A DNA stretch of 64,000 bases from Ulota crispa (taxonomy: Eukaryota > Streptophyta > Bryopsida > Orthotrichales > Orthotrichaceae). Below, piece after piece: positions 23,601 through 35,866 of the stretch. Below the pieces are notes generated by a model. That model was not told the origin of the DNA, did not search any database, and saw nothing but the letters and a program-made list of their open reading frames with translations. The DNA lies in NCBI GenBank assembly GCA_963920765.1, contig OY987243.1:18595419-18659418 (forward strand), written 5' to 3'. The position numbers and the translations under genes were made by a program. Positions within the stretch are counted from its first letter, which is position 1; each line of letters opens with the position of its first letter.

Positions 23601-24188
23601 TGTTATTTGTGGTTTTTCTCATTGTTTTTATTAAAACATGAAGACTTGAAGATATGGAGACTTGAAGATCTAAAAATATGAAGATTTCAAAAGGAGTATT
23701 TTGGGTTTATTTTTTATGTATGTGTCAGATGTGACTTTGTTATTCCTAGCCAATTTTGGAGGCTCGTTTGTCAATTCATTTTTATTTTGTTTTATAAACC
23801 TTGTTGCGGATAGTTTGGGTTAAACCAAACATAACTTCATTTATTGTCGTGGTGACAAAGTGGGATTGATCACCCACATGGTCAAGATTTGTTCTGTTAT
23901 CACGATCTCAAGTTTAGGCCAACAGATCGTGAATTTGAATTTAGGATCCAGTCATACGAACAATAGCTCGTGTTTGCTATCCTGATCTACCCGTCCCGTA
24001 TCCAGTGGGCTTTTATCCCTACCTTGTCTCTTATACCCATAGAGCCAGCCACAAGATAGGCCAACGGAAGACTAAAGACTGAAGATCTGAAAAGTGAAAA
24101 TCAAGACCGAAGACAATTTTAGTTAGCAACGCACGAATCGCAGCGAGACACCCTGCATGTTTCCAAAGCGCTCTTCTCAGTTCGACAC

Positions 24189-24934
24189 CGCAAGCTTTTT
24201 GATTAAAATATGGTGCATAATGGGTCCATTTTGGTAGAAGAAAACATCATTGCATCGTTATGCAATGTAAAACAAGTATACCAAATTTTAGTTCCTAAAA
24301 ACCAAAACTCCATTTTTGGTGAATTGTTTTGTAAGAAATTCATGGTTTTACATGATATTTTATTGAAAAATATTGGTGATGAATTTTTAAGAAATAATTC
24401 CATGGATATGTAGAAAATATCCATATGCACATCCTCCATGTTAAAATAACCCTTTTGAGTAACAAAGACAAAAGATTCAATGAAACTTGTGATAAGCCCA
24501 AATTTTGTTGTTTGACTCAAATATTGTAACTAAGTTTGTGTCTCTAGACATCATATTTTGTTTATTTGATGAAAAGCTAGTTAGAAAACAAAAATACATA
24601 TTTTACAAAATTTAAGCCTATCACAAGTTTCATTGAATTTTTTGTTGGTAAAGTTTTTGTTACTTAAAGGAGGTTATTTTAGCATGGAAGATGTGCATAT
24701 GGATGTTTCCTACATATCCATGGAATCAAATTTCAAAAACTCATCACCAATATTTTTCAATAAAATATCATGTAAAACCATGAATTCATTACAAAACAAT
24801 TCACCAAAAATGGAGTTTTGGTTTTTAGAAACTAAAATTTGGTATACTTGCTTTACATTGCATAACAATGCAATGATGTTTTCTCCTACCAAAACAGACC
24901 CATTATACTCCATGTTTTAACCAAAAAGCTCACA
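24189..24934. mobile_element. Foldback element of about 745 bp
   Basis: Two arms of about 300 bp (24189-24500 and 24600-24934) are inverted copies with high identity; the left begins AAGCTTTTTGATTAAAATA. The loop near 24500-24600 is unique. The open frames in both arms are mirror images of one another and are a product of the inverted repeat, not a gene. No target duplication is obvious. Confidence 0.75.
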
Positions 24935-26306
24935 GGCTCAAACTAACAATTCGTAAGTACCAGGTACCGGACTGTACAAAGCTTTCAAAATTATCACTAT
25001 TTGAAGGGTGCAAGAAGATAGCAAAGATAGCAAAAACAAGACAAAAAAAAACAAAGGAAAGGTAGAAAGTGAAGTACAAAAAAAGACATATTTTTAAAAT
25101 GGCCCATGTTCTTTTTATTGTGACTAAGAGCATCTCCACCGAGGGGCATCTCTATCTGTATCCAGATGATTTTCATACAGGTATAAAAAAAAACCCCCCA
25201 CTAGTAACTTGTATCAGAACTTTTTTCCAAAATTTGAATGATGCAGGACCTCAATTTGCTATCCGCGAGGTCATATACGGGACTAGGTTTCAATAAACCC
25301 TATAAGCAATTTTTCAAAGAAGTGCCAAGTTTCTTACCTTGATTCACTGGTGGCCCACTTGCAATGGCCTATGTGCAATCATTTCCCCTTGTCCATCCTA
25401 GCCTAGGCACCCCTAGTTTAAAATCCTTTAGTCCATCATATCATAATTAAACTTAGTTCATGTGTATCTAAATTTAATTAGCAAGAGTGATTAGTTCATG
25501 TTGAGTTCAAGTTCTTAATTAATGAGCATAAGAAATGAGCATCATTAAGAGTTTAAGTTACCATTTTTTAAATAGTAGAATTAAGTTGTTCCACACTAAT
25601 TTCTTGATAGTTGACACTTTATAAATATCTTCTGTTGTTATTCAAGTACAAATTACTTTTAAATTTGTTGTACTAATTGGGAGTCATAAAGTGCTGTTTG
25701 CAAAAATGGAAATATATATAAAAACATGTGATGAATTTTATGTCTTAAATAAATAAAGTAACTTTCTTAGAATAAAACACTCTAATTGTTAAGGCAAATT
25801 AATGTGAATAAGTAGCATACGTTACATGTTTTTTACTCCTCAAATATTAAGAAAACACACTAAAATAATCACACTAATTTGGAAGTGAATTCCTATGGTA
25901 ATAATTTAATAAATTTGCACTAAATTAAAAAAAAACATGGAGAAAAAATTAGGAGATAATCAAGAACATATTTGTTTTGTTATAAGAAAAAAAACTCTAG
26001 ACTTTGTATACATAAATGAATTTGCCAACAAAATTGCCCAATAAATATAATGAAATGAAAATACATGTCACACTTTTCTTCATCATGTTCAATAAAGTTT
26101 GTTACTATTTTTTGAATTTTGCAAATAAAAAATCATCACATATAAAAAATATTCACTAGCAATTGCAATCAACTACTTCTATAGATTGAATTTAAAACTT
26201 GGAAAATTAAACTCGTATTGAGTAACTCAAAATCATGAATTAAGTATTTATGTCACTCATGTATTGTTGTACACTAATAATTTGATGGAGAAGGTTCACC
26301 AAATAA

Positions 26307-27295
26307 TTATAGTGCATTAAGACTTTGGTTCTCAAGAGGTGGACTACCTTTGCTCTCTTCAATTTCAACTAAAATAGCAGCATTTGAAGATGGAATGGAA
26401 GTTGGTACTGAAGCATTTAGATCAATAGACATAAGAGGTAATGGCAGCCTAGTTGGAGATACTGATCTAATATTCATTGTACGCACTACTAATGTTGGGC
26501 GTTGCAATTTTGATGATGCATGTCGTTTCAACTTGCTATTTGGATGTCCCATAAGAGAGCTTGTTTTTCATACCGGTGATTAAAATGAGCTATCCATTGT
26601 GGGTCATCACGTGATAATTTGCAAAATAATTTGTCAAATGCAATTTCTTCCACTACTTTCGTCCTAGCGTCTATACATTTTGACAAATTTGCAATGGTTG
26701 TAACATTACAACTTATGTTTGCAGCTACTAAAGCCTGAGATTGCAATGATGTCTTGGTTGATTTTGATCCAAGTGGCCTTTGATTTAAAATAATTAAATC
26801 ATCAAGTACTACGTTTGGAGTTTCTTCAATATTTACTTGAACGTTGATTGATTCTTTTCCCTTACCTTTATTCCCTAAGCTTTCCCCTATTATTGGTCTT
26901 TGGCACCCTTCAAGTGCCCATTCTGGTGCATCTTTTACTATTTTTCAATAATGTTCATATTTAAATGCAGCTCCTTTTGGATCATCACTTACATACATAG
27001 CTAATGCCAATTCATATTCATCATCAGCATTCGTATGATTTTTTCAATATTTTTTCACTTCATTTAAACACCCCATAAACTTCTTTGTATCATGCTTGAT
27101 TTCAGACCACTTGTTTTGCAAAGATTTTTTGGTTTGCTTTGGGGTACGATCAAGGTTGAATTGATCTTCAATCTTTGACTAAAATTGGTCACAAGTTTGA
27201 TTAGTGGCTCTCACCGGATCCTGGGAAACTGCAAAAAAACATTGAGCAAGTCTGCTATCATCTTCACTTGAATAATTTGCTTGATTTTTCTTCAT
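26307..27295 (-). pseudogene. PIF/Harbinger ORF1 (Myb/SANT-like, NAM-associated) relic
   Basis: Read on the minus strand from the ATG at 27295 the frame shows the trihelix/Myb-like signature of plant PIF ORF1 proteins: NYSSEDDSRLAQCF, then DRTPKQTKKSLQNKWSEIKH, then KFMGCLNEV, and later QRPLGSKSTK, the basic stretch typical of these proteins. Three in-frame stop codons interrupt it in the N-terminal half. ORF1 proteins of this family help the transposase bind DNA. It cannot make a full product. Confidence 0.75.
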
Positions 27296-29800
27296 TGGAA
27301 TAAGCATTGGAATAGCCAAACAGTAGACATGATTACAAAAAGATATTGAATTGGATTGAAATAAGAATGAGTAAAATATAAAATATATTGATAAGATTTT
27401 AGAACATATAAACATACTGTACATTTCAATGTATTTTGTAATTACTCATATATGAAGTGATTTTTTAAAGTAAAAGGAATCAAAGTCAAATAAATAAAAT
27501 CAAAAAATACAACAAAAGAAAGTATAAATAAATAAAAGTAAAAAAATAAAAGTAATTTGCCCCCCTAATTTAAAATTTTCACAAGCATTATTGGAATTGA
27601 ATCTTTCTCTGTGATTCCAAACTAAATCAAAATCTCTAAATCCATATGTGAACTCCACATGTGGATGGTTCTATCCATCATTTGCTTTTACACACTCCAT
27701 TGACTCTAGAATGTCTCTTGCCCAACCAATGCAAAACAAGACAATACTCATTGGGCTAAATGCTATCACTCTCTAGAAATTGTAATATATTGATGGAGTT
27801 AATTTTGTACATAGAGATTCTAATCTTAAGTTGTTGTGTTTGATATTCCCATGTATGGCTATATTTAGGGCAAATTTTAATCTATTTATTTCAAAAAAAG
27901 TATTGAAAACATCCCTATATTTTGCATTACACAACTAATGCTCCAACATTTTGAAAGTATTGAAGATATTTTCAGATGAATACTTTGATGTATACACAAA
28001 AAATGCTCTTTGCTTTGGAATAACTCCTTTGTATGGTAATGTGTGCCTTATAGCATCATCCACCTTGTAGGTCACTTTTGCCTCCTAAATGTCTTTCAAC
28101 AAAGAAAGAGTATTCAAATCTTAAACCAAAGTGGTTGAAACTAGATAATTAAATTTTTGGGATAAAACATATTTGTAATTTCTAGATTGTATTGGCAAAA
28201 TGATATTATGAAGTTAACTCCACATAATTGGAGATAACAAAAACTTCAAAAAGAAAAAAGGAAAAGAAAAACCAAAATAATTGGATGGACATGATTGGAA
28301 TTTGTTTTCTTTCTTGGTTTTTATTTTATTTGTTGCATACAAAAATTAATGAATGGCAAAGGTTTTTCAAAGTATCAAACTATATTAGTTGGTTCATGTG
28401 ATTAAACAATACAACAAGATATTATATCAAATATAAGCATGTAAGCATGGTCATGAACCAAGTGCATGGATATGTGCCACAGTGCATGATTAAATCAATT
28501 TGGTGCTTTAAATAAGTGATAAACATTGTTCCCAAAATTGGCTAAATTTAGCTAGATTTTTACAATATAAATTGTGCGCTACACGCATACAAGAAAAAAA
28601 CTAAAAAAAATAGAGATTTGAGCAAGAAATCATACCTACAAAATATTAAATCACGACTTGCTATTTTTTCCTACTCCGCAACTAGCATCCATCCCCTCTG
28701 TCAGCTTTTGGGATGTCACTCATTAGCTATCTTGAGCATACACTTATAGCTGCACCGGCAATGTTTTCACCATCTAAATTGCAATCTCTGATTTCCTCTT
28801 GCATAGAAATAACAAGTTGAGGTCTCTGGCTAAGGTTAGTGGAGTGGTTAGTTGAATTAGTGGAAATTAATTAGGTTCAGTGGTTCACTGGTTGAGGTGT
28901 TGATTTTTGTTGCAAACTTGCAATGGTGTAATGCCACTTGCGTACTTGTTGTTATGCACCAATTGTGCAGCCCACTGCTCAATTGCTAGTTAATATGCAG
29001 TTTAGGTTCAATTGCACAAAAAGCACATTTGTGAGGTTAAATTGCAGCACATGGTAAACATGCTATGCAATTCTAAAGTTGAACCTTAACTTCAATGGCC
29101 TCTACTATATTTTACTTGAACTTGCTGGGAAAGTTGAAGCTTAGAGTTTAATGCAAGTGCAACTGTGATTTTTCATTACCTATGTCAATTCTAACTCATA
29201 CTAGTGGGGTTTGTTTTTGTTATTGTGCAAATCAATAATACTACAAAAAGGGCAATCTTGTTAATGCAAGATGGGCTCAATTTCAAAATTAGTGAAATTG
29301 TTTGTGACAATGTTTGTTTTTGAGCATTTGAAATTTTACACCACAATCGCCAACATTTTACATTTTCCAAGATTGGTTAGCCAAAGCAACAAATTGATTA
29401 ACTAAAAGTAGCTATTACTAAACTCCACAATTTTCTTCAAGTTCGGGAATCATACTCTACTTCTAGAAAAAAATTACCCAAAATTCTACATTTTTTCCCC
29501 TAAGTTATCTGTTGTGCTCTAACCATTTTCTTTCCATATCACAATAATAGCTCCTTTCTTCCCACCGTTTTAGCCATTTGGCTAAAACCCCAAAACCAAT
29601 TTTGGGAACCTTGGTGATAAACCTACCATATTATTTCACATGGATAAAGTACTACACTCTCAAATTAAAAATGTAGAATGTTTTAGAATGTCAAGAGCTA
29701 AATCATTCAATCAACATATTTGAAAAGGAAGAAGAAATTGACATTCAATAGCAAGCAAAACAAAAAAATTGTGAATAAAAAATATTGTCAATGATGTCAC

Positions 29801-29805
<5 letters not shown>

Positions 29806-29841
<36 letters not shown>
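29806..29841. repeat. (TA)n-(TG)n microsatellite
   Basis: About 28 bp of alternating TA followed by TGTGTGTG. It lies inside the PIF/Harbinger element about 130 bp before the plastid insert. Confidence 0.9.
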
Positions 29842-29842
<1 letters not shown>

Positions 29843-29977
29843 TACAAAGTCAATCATCAATGCAAGCGTAACCCTTGAATTGTTTTTGTACTTCAACGTT
29901 CCTACATTTTGCTCTATTTAGGATCTTGTATAATGTAAACATATCTAGTCATTAACCAATCCAACAAGGATGAGTTT

Positions 29978-30426
29978 TCGCTAATTCAATAGCTTTTTTC
30001 ATAGTTTTTTTAAAAGCATCTGAACCTTCTAAATGTAAAACAATATATTCAGCAAGAATGTTAGGTTTTTCATATGGCTTTGTTATTTTTATTAAAGTCA
30101 TTTGGAATTTTTTGATCTCCGGGAATTAACATACTTTGTACATCTTAATTGTTCAATACCACAAGTACAACTTTTTATCAATAATGCAAGAAATACAATT
30201 AGTATTTCTACTTGAATCAAAACTTTTTTTTCTTTTTATTTCAATATGTGCAATTCCTCCATTATTCAAAGAATTTCTTATATACTTTATATATAATTTT
30301 CATTATAAGAGCATATTTTTTGATCTTCTTGCAAAAGTTTAGAGTATGTTTTTGGTTTTGCAAACCAATAAGGATGATGGCTTTGATTTACACCAAGACA
30401 AAAACCAAGTAGATTTTTTTTCCCAC
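29978..30426 (-). pseudogene. rps3: Plastid rps3 relic in nuclear DNA
   Basis: From 30426 downward the frame reads [20 protein letters not shown] followed by [11 protein letters not shown], which matches the start of plastid ribosomal protein S3 ([23 protein letters not shown] in plants). A second frame gives VLIQVEILIVFLALLI and GIEQLR, and a third gives KPYEKPNILAEYIVLHLEG and AFKKTMKKAIELAKT. The initiator is GTG in place of ATG. At least two frame changes and several stops break it. The C-terminal third is missing. Confidence 0.88.
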
Positions 30427-30485
30427 TCTTTTTTTCCTTTCTAAATGATATTAGTTTTTAAATGATGTTAGCATTAGCTTTTTTA

Positions 30486-30690
30486 CTAATTTTTTATTTT
30501 TACAACAAGAGTTATATAACAAATAGGTTTTTGAACAGGATATCCTTGTCCTTGAGCTCTAGGTTGAAATCTTTTTAAAACAACTCCTTAATTTACTTGT
30601 GCTTCACTTACAATTACATTAGCTTTATCAAATTTTAAGGCATATGATAAGTCAAGTGCTTTAGATTTAGTCAGATATCAAACATAGGTC
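30486..30690 (-). pseudogene. rpl22: Plastid rpl22 relic (3' part) in nuclear DNA
   Basis: The minus-strand frame reads FDKANVIVSEAQVN, a stop, then [17 protein letters not shown] and [11 protein letters not shown] before the terminal stop at 30486-30488. This fits the C-terminal half of plastid ribosomal protein L22 (KAEVN.G..LKRF.PRARGR and CHITIV). The upstream half is absent or unrecognisable. Confidence 0.85.
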
Positions 30691-30955
30691 CAATCAGATG
30701 GAAGTAATAAAGAAAAGAAAAAGAAATGATAGTAAATGATAATGAAATAATAAAGAAAAAGTAGAAGAAATAAAAGTAAAACAATTGAAAATAAAAGATA
30801 AAAAAAATATAAAGAGAAATAAAAGAAATAAAAGTAAAAGATAAAATAATAATAGGAAAAAATAAAAGATAATGATATAATAGAGAAAAATAAAAGATAA
30901 TGAAGCAATAGAGAAAAGTAGATGAAATAAAAGCAAAAGACGTAAAAAATTATTA
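30690..30955. repeat. Purine-rich low-complexity tract
   Basis: About 265 bp made almost only of A and G plus some T, with repeated AAATAAAAGA and AGAAATAAAAG words. The long hydrophobic minus-strand frames here are a product of this composition. It borders the plastid insert. Confidence 0.8.
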
Positions 30956-31100
30956 TATATTTCACATTTGAATAATACTAAGATGTATTATATATTAGTG
31001 ATGTAGTAAAGGATTTCTTTATTTTTCATTGTTGCCATTTCAGAGGAAAATAATTATTTTTGAAGTGGATTTTTGAACTAAGCTTTGCAATGGGAGAGCG

Positions 31101-32364
31101 ATGGGAAGAATATTGGATGATTGGGGAAAATTAGAAGACTTACTAGTTGAAAAAGTTGAATTGCAACAACAACTATTGCAATGTCTTCCACAAGTGCAAA
31201 TCAAAAAGCATGGTGGTTCAATACCACAAAGAACATGCAATTTAAATCAAGATTGGAGGCAATGGTACAATCAAAGAGTGAGAGATTATTTTGCAGCAAA
31301 TCCCTTGTTTCCTGAAATACATTTTTGAAGGAGATATTGAATGTCAAGGGACTTGTGTTTGAAGATAGTTAAAGATGTTGAGATGCATGACAATTGTTTT
31401 TGACAAAAACCAAATGCAACTTGTAAATTAGGTATTTCAAGCATCCAAAAGTGTATTGCAGCTATAAAGCAATTGGCATATGGATTTGTTGCAGACGCTT
31501 GTGATGAATATGTAAGATTGTCGGAAACTATAGCAAGTGAATCATTAAAAAGATTGTACGTGCAATATGACAAGTTTATGAAAAAAAAATTTACATAATC
31601 CAACTCGTGAAGACATATTAAAGCAAATGGAAGTAAATAAAGAAAGAGGTTGGCCATGTATGTTTTGGTCACTTGATTGTATGCATTTGCAATGGAAGAA
31701 TTGTCTGACAGCATGGCAAGGTCAATTCATTGACAAAGACGGTAATTACTCAATCATTTTAGAAGCTATATGTGACCAATCATTATGGATTTGGCATGTT
31801 TTTTTTGGTATGTCTGGAACCAACATTGACATAAATGTTTTGGATAGTAGCCCAATTTTACATAACTATCTCAAAAATCAAGCTCATGATCTCGAGTTTG
31901 AGGTAAATAGCAATGAGTATAAAAGATATTATCTGTTAACAAATTCAGTTTATCCACCGTAGAGCATTTTTGTATAAACAATCCATGGAGCTCAAGAGCA
32001 GAAGAAGCTACATTTTGCAAAAATTAAAGAGGGTACAAAAAAAGACATTGAATAATGTTTTGGCGTTTTGCAAATAAAATGGGGTATTATACAACAATTA
32101 AACAGGCAACGGAAATTGGAAATAATTGAAAACATAGTAATGGCATGCATAATTTTGCATAACCTTATTATTGAGAATGAAAGAGATGATGCACTTCCTC
32201 CTATTAATTATGAGACAAGTGACGCATTACCAATAGATTGTGCTTTAACATTTGAAAAATACCGTGAAGGTTCAAGGCTAGTGAGAAATGACTCACGTTT
32301 TTTAAACCTTCCAAATGATTTTATTGAGCATCATTGGGCAAGGATTGGAAGAATGAGTATATAA
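31101..32364 (+). pseudogene. PIF/Harbinger (HARBI1-like) DDE transposase relic
   Basis: The central frame 31627-31962 has the DDE_Tnp_4 core: FWSLDCMHLQWKNCLTAWQG with the first Asp, then LEAICDQSLWIWHVFFGMSG and DINVLDSSP with the second. Upstream parts in other frames give DWRQWYNQRVRDYFAANPLF, CLKIVKDVEMHDN and SIQKCIAAIKQLAYGFVAD, and downstream 32068-32364 gives ACIILHNLIIENERDD and the usual C-terminus. The segment around the third acidic residue (near 32040) is disrupted. Several stops and frame changes make it non-functional. HARBI1-type transposases cut and paste PIF/Harbinger DNA. Confidence 0.88.
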
Positions 32365-33161
32365 GGTGAAGGAAAACAAGTTAACATCATTATAATATAC
32401 ATCATATGTAGCTATAATATAATTTATGTTAGTATTTTAATTTCTATACAAATAGTAGAGTGCTTATAGATTGAATTTTAATTTAAGGTAAACTTTCAAA
32501 ATTCATGAAATAATTCATTGCTCAACTTTTGAATAAATTATGACATGGACTTATTCTTTTTTGATAATTGATAAATATATGCAAGTGAACTTATGGACTA
32601 CATTAACTTAAACTAGTGCTCTTTCAATTTATAAATTTAATATTACTCTTTTATTTTATTTTTATTTTTTTGGTCTATATCTACTAATTCATTTTCTAAA
32701 TCCTTTTAAGAATTGTCACAATTATTAAATCACTTCATTGTCAATTAATAGTTAGATGCTTCAACTAAAATTTGTTCCATTTTGTTGATTAGCATTGGTA
32801 GATAAACTAATAACTTAATAAATGACTTAGTAACCTAATTAATAAATTAGTAACTTGTTTAATAATCTAACTACAGTTGGATTAGTGACTAAATACATGA
32901 GGCATGAATAAATGATTTGACACATGAGTCGAGTTAACATTAGTGAAATGCACATTATTTCAAACCAGAGACACACCAACTAGAACCATTGACATATCAA
33001 TAACCAACAAGGGGGTTGTATTACTACAAGAATTCAAATCTCAATAAAAAGTCTACGAATGGGAAAAAACTGGTGGGCTTCTTCGTCCCTATCCCCACCT
33101 TTCTTGCACCTTCATCCATTTAGGGATGAAGATAGGGAAACCCCTTGTGGAGATGCTCTAG

Positions 33162-33610
33162 AGTCCCCTTTACAATAGAGGTGAGAAGTTGTGCAGAAAA
33201 TCCTTCATGGGCCATGGCATGCCTTTGAAAGGCCGGCCTTTGGAGGTAGAGGCTTCTTGTTGTAATGTAAAGTGAGAAGAGGCAACAATTTATTTTACTT
33301 TGTTTTCATTATTATTGTTAATTTTTTCTAAAAAACATATGTTTTTGGTTGCGAGGATTATGGTCCCACAAAATTCTAGTCAGGCTCACCACTTTAGGTG
33401 TACTTAATTATAATTTTGGGGAACCACAAACTTGTGTATTTTCATTGCCACATAAGAAAAAAGTGTTGTCCATCTCATTTTTTCTTCTTTTTGTCCCTTG
33501 GAAAAAAATCCCATTGTAAAGTGACATTTGTTAGCCTTCTCAATTTTTGTAGGTTTCATTGGCCAAAAATTTCCTATCCATGGCTTTTCACTATAGTACA
33601 AAAGGGGCCT
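33162..33610 (-). repeat. Dispersed repeat R1, copy B
   Basis: This segment is the reverse complement of 18527-19330 without the nested foldback found there. Its ends (AGTCCCCTTTACAATAG; on the reverse strand AGGCCCCTTTTGTACTATAG) are imperfect inverted repeats. It begins at the very edge of the PIF/Harbinger element, which may have altered that element's right target copy. Confidence 0.65.
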
Positions 33611-33714
33611 AATATGCATGTATATGGTTGTTTAAATGATAGATGAACTTACACCATTAGTGTGAATTCCATAATTTCTCAACATCCTTTGTAAAATTGC
33701 ACACATTGATTTAC

Positions 33715-34772
33715 CCCCTAAATACCCAAGGGGATAAGGCAAAACATAAATACGTTACAAAATGATACTTTTGTAACTTTGATGAAGTTTGCTTCAAGAG
33801 AGAAAATAAGAATCAGGATGTTTAGAATTATCCATACAGTCAATTATTCAAAAAAGGTTTTTGACTCTTATTTGATGAATCTAGAAGCATTTACCAATTA
33901 GTATTTATCAAAGTTACAAATTTGATTCATAGAATTTAAAATTTGGCATGATTAATTAAAAATAGGCATTATATTCTATTTTTCAAAAATGCTTTCTTTT
34001 TGAAGGAGAGAACATTATTAGTTTCCTGAAATAGTAAATTTCATGACATCAACAAATGTTGAAATGTTTGTCTTTGGAAGATTCTCCTTGGTGGAGATGA
34101 ACTTGGATTGGCATGATTCAAATTGGATTGGAAAGTAAACTTGCCTTCCTATTCGAAAATATTTTTTATTTTGTTATTAATTTTTGCATCTTGAGCAACT
34201 TGCATAAAAAGGGTAGCAACCAAAAAATAATCAATTGAGCGCTTAGCCCCTGAACGCCAAATCAACCAAGGTATGCTTGCTACCCTTTTTTGCGAGCTAC
34301 CCGAGATGAAATAAAACATCTATATACATTTATATAGGAATGGAAGTTTACTTTCCAACCTGATTTGAATGATGCCAATCCAAGTTCATCTCCACCAAGG
34401 AGAATCTTCCAAAGACAAACATCTTAACATATGCTAGTGTTGTGAAATTTACTATTTTGGGAAACTAATGATGTTCTCTCCTTCAAAAAGAAACCTTTAA
34501 AAAAAATAGAATATAATGTTTATTTTTAACCAATCATACCAAAATTTAAATTCTATGAATAAAATTTGTAACTTTGATGAATATTAATTGGTAAATGCTT
34601 CTAAATTTGTCAAATAAGAGTCAAAAACCTTTTTTGAATGTTTGATTGAATGGATAATTTCTAAACATTATGATTTTTGTTTTCTCTCTTGAAGCAAATT
34701 TCATCAAAATTATAAAAGGATCATTTTATAGCGCATCTATAATTTGCCCTTACCCCTTGGACATTTAGAGGG
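33715..34772. mobile_element. Long foldback element with piggyBac-like ends, about 1.06 kb
   Basis: Arms of about 430 bp are inverted copies (33715-34145 and 34340-34772) around a loop of about 190 bp. The ends read CCCCTAAATACCCAAGGGG and, on the reverse strand, CCCTCTAAATGTCCAAGGGG. The right flank is TTAA (34773-34776); the left is TTAC, one change from TTAA. Another arm of the same family lies at 63440-64000. Confidence 0.7.
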
Positions 34773-34776
34773 TTAA

Positions 34777-35835
34777 ATTGCACTATTTACAAATTTGTGT
34801 ATTTACATGATTTCTAATAGCTATAAATTTTTGAAACTAAAATGTGGTATTAGTTAAAGAATATTCATACTTTACATCTAAATGGAATGGATGTTAATCC
34901 ATAGAGCCAGAGGAGGCAAAAAATTGCCTTTATAGATTTGAAATGAAATTTAGGATATGTTACCAATTTTGGATCATGGGTTGACCAATTACAAACATGT
35001 AGAGAATGAAGTCTATCTTCATGCGCACTTGTTTGATCAAAATTCAGAATTACAAGCTCTTGTAGAGAGAGTAATTCATTAGAAGAGGTATCAAGAAACT
35101 TGACTGTTCAGTACAAATCACTCACCAACACACCAACAAGAGGATGACATCACTTGACGTTTTTAATAACCGGGTAAATAGTGCCGCAACAGCAGCCAAC
35201 CCGATTATTCTTTGGTTTTGTACCCCCAATCCGAGCTCTTTAGTCCTTACAGGGTTGCACAATAAAAATCACTTATACAATGTCACACTTCTTTTTAAAA
35301 AACACATGGTCATAGATCAATATTATTCAAGGAACTTGTCTAGTTGGATTTTCTAACCATGCAATTCTCAATTTTCTAAAAATGATTAAAATTTCATGAT
35401 CTTTTCCACAATTTCTGCACCCTAACCACCCATGCCTTTCCTTCACCAAATACAACAGATGGTAGAACTTTTTTCCAAATTCCCAAGTTCAAGCCTTTCA
35501 ACATATCACATGTAAGAAAAGTCCACAATTTTAAAACTTGATTCTATAGCAATTGCTCATATTAGTCATTCATACAACCTGTATGTTCCAAACTTAATCC
35601 AGTGCACCAAATTTCACTTCACTGATGCAACACATATCATAAGTAGATTGGTCCAAAAAATTTATGTGCTCATCTTCCAATTCCGCAGTTTACATCAATA
35701 TGGATAAATTTTGCTTTTTACATTTAACTTTAGTACTAAAAAGCCTAAAGCAATTTGCTTTTCCAAAAGAATAACTAGCTTGGAGAATAGGGGTTAATAG
35801 CATATGTTCCGAATACTCATAAGCTTACAAAATCC

Positions 35836-35866
<31 letters not shown>

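Larger units (their letters stand above)
29970..30690 (-). other. Nuclear insert of plastid DNA (NUPT): rpl22-rps3
   Basis: The minus strand carries, in order, the 3' part of plastid rpl22 and most of rps3, about 60 bp apart. That is the order of the plastid ribosomal protein operon. Both are decayed by stops and frame changes, so the insert is old and not assembly contamination by intact plastid DNA. The borders near 29970 and 30690 are estimates from where similarity ends. Confidence 0.85.
25128..33158. mobile_element. PIF/Harbinger DNA transposon, about 8.0 kb, decayed
   Basis: The left end reads GAGCATCTCCACCGAGGGG and the right end, on the reverse strand, GAGCATCTCCACAAGGGG. The flanks are TAA on the left and TAG on the right, which fits the 3-bp TAA/TTA target of PIF/Harbinger with one change. 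Inside are the two genes of the family: a Myb/SANT-type ORF1 relic on the minus strand (26307-27295) and a DDE transposase relic on the plus strand (31101-32364), transcribed away from one another. The space between them holds a plastid DNA insert, a TA microsatellite and a purine-rich tract, which explains its large size. Confidence 0.7.

Noticed and set aside
24203-24920. Open frames of 67-105 codons on both strands
   Set aside because: They mirror each other because of the foldback; no protein family is recognisable.
30678-30965. Phe/Tyr/Leu-rich minus-strand frames that look like membrane proteins
   Set aside because: They come from an AAATAAAAG purine-rich tract and have no start, domain or conservation.
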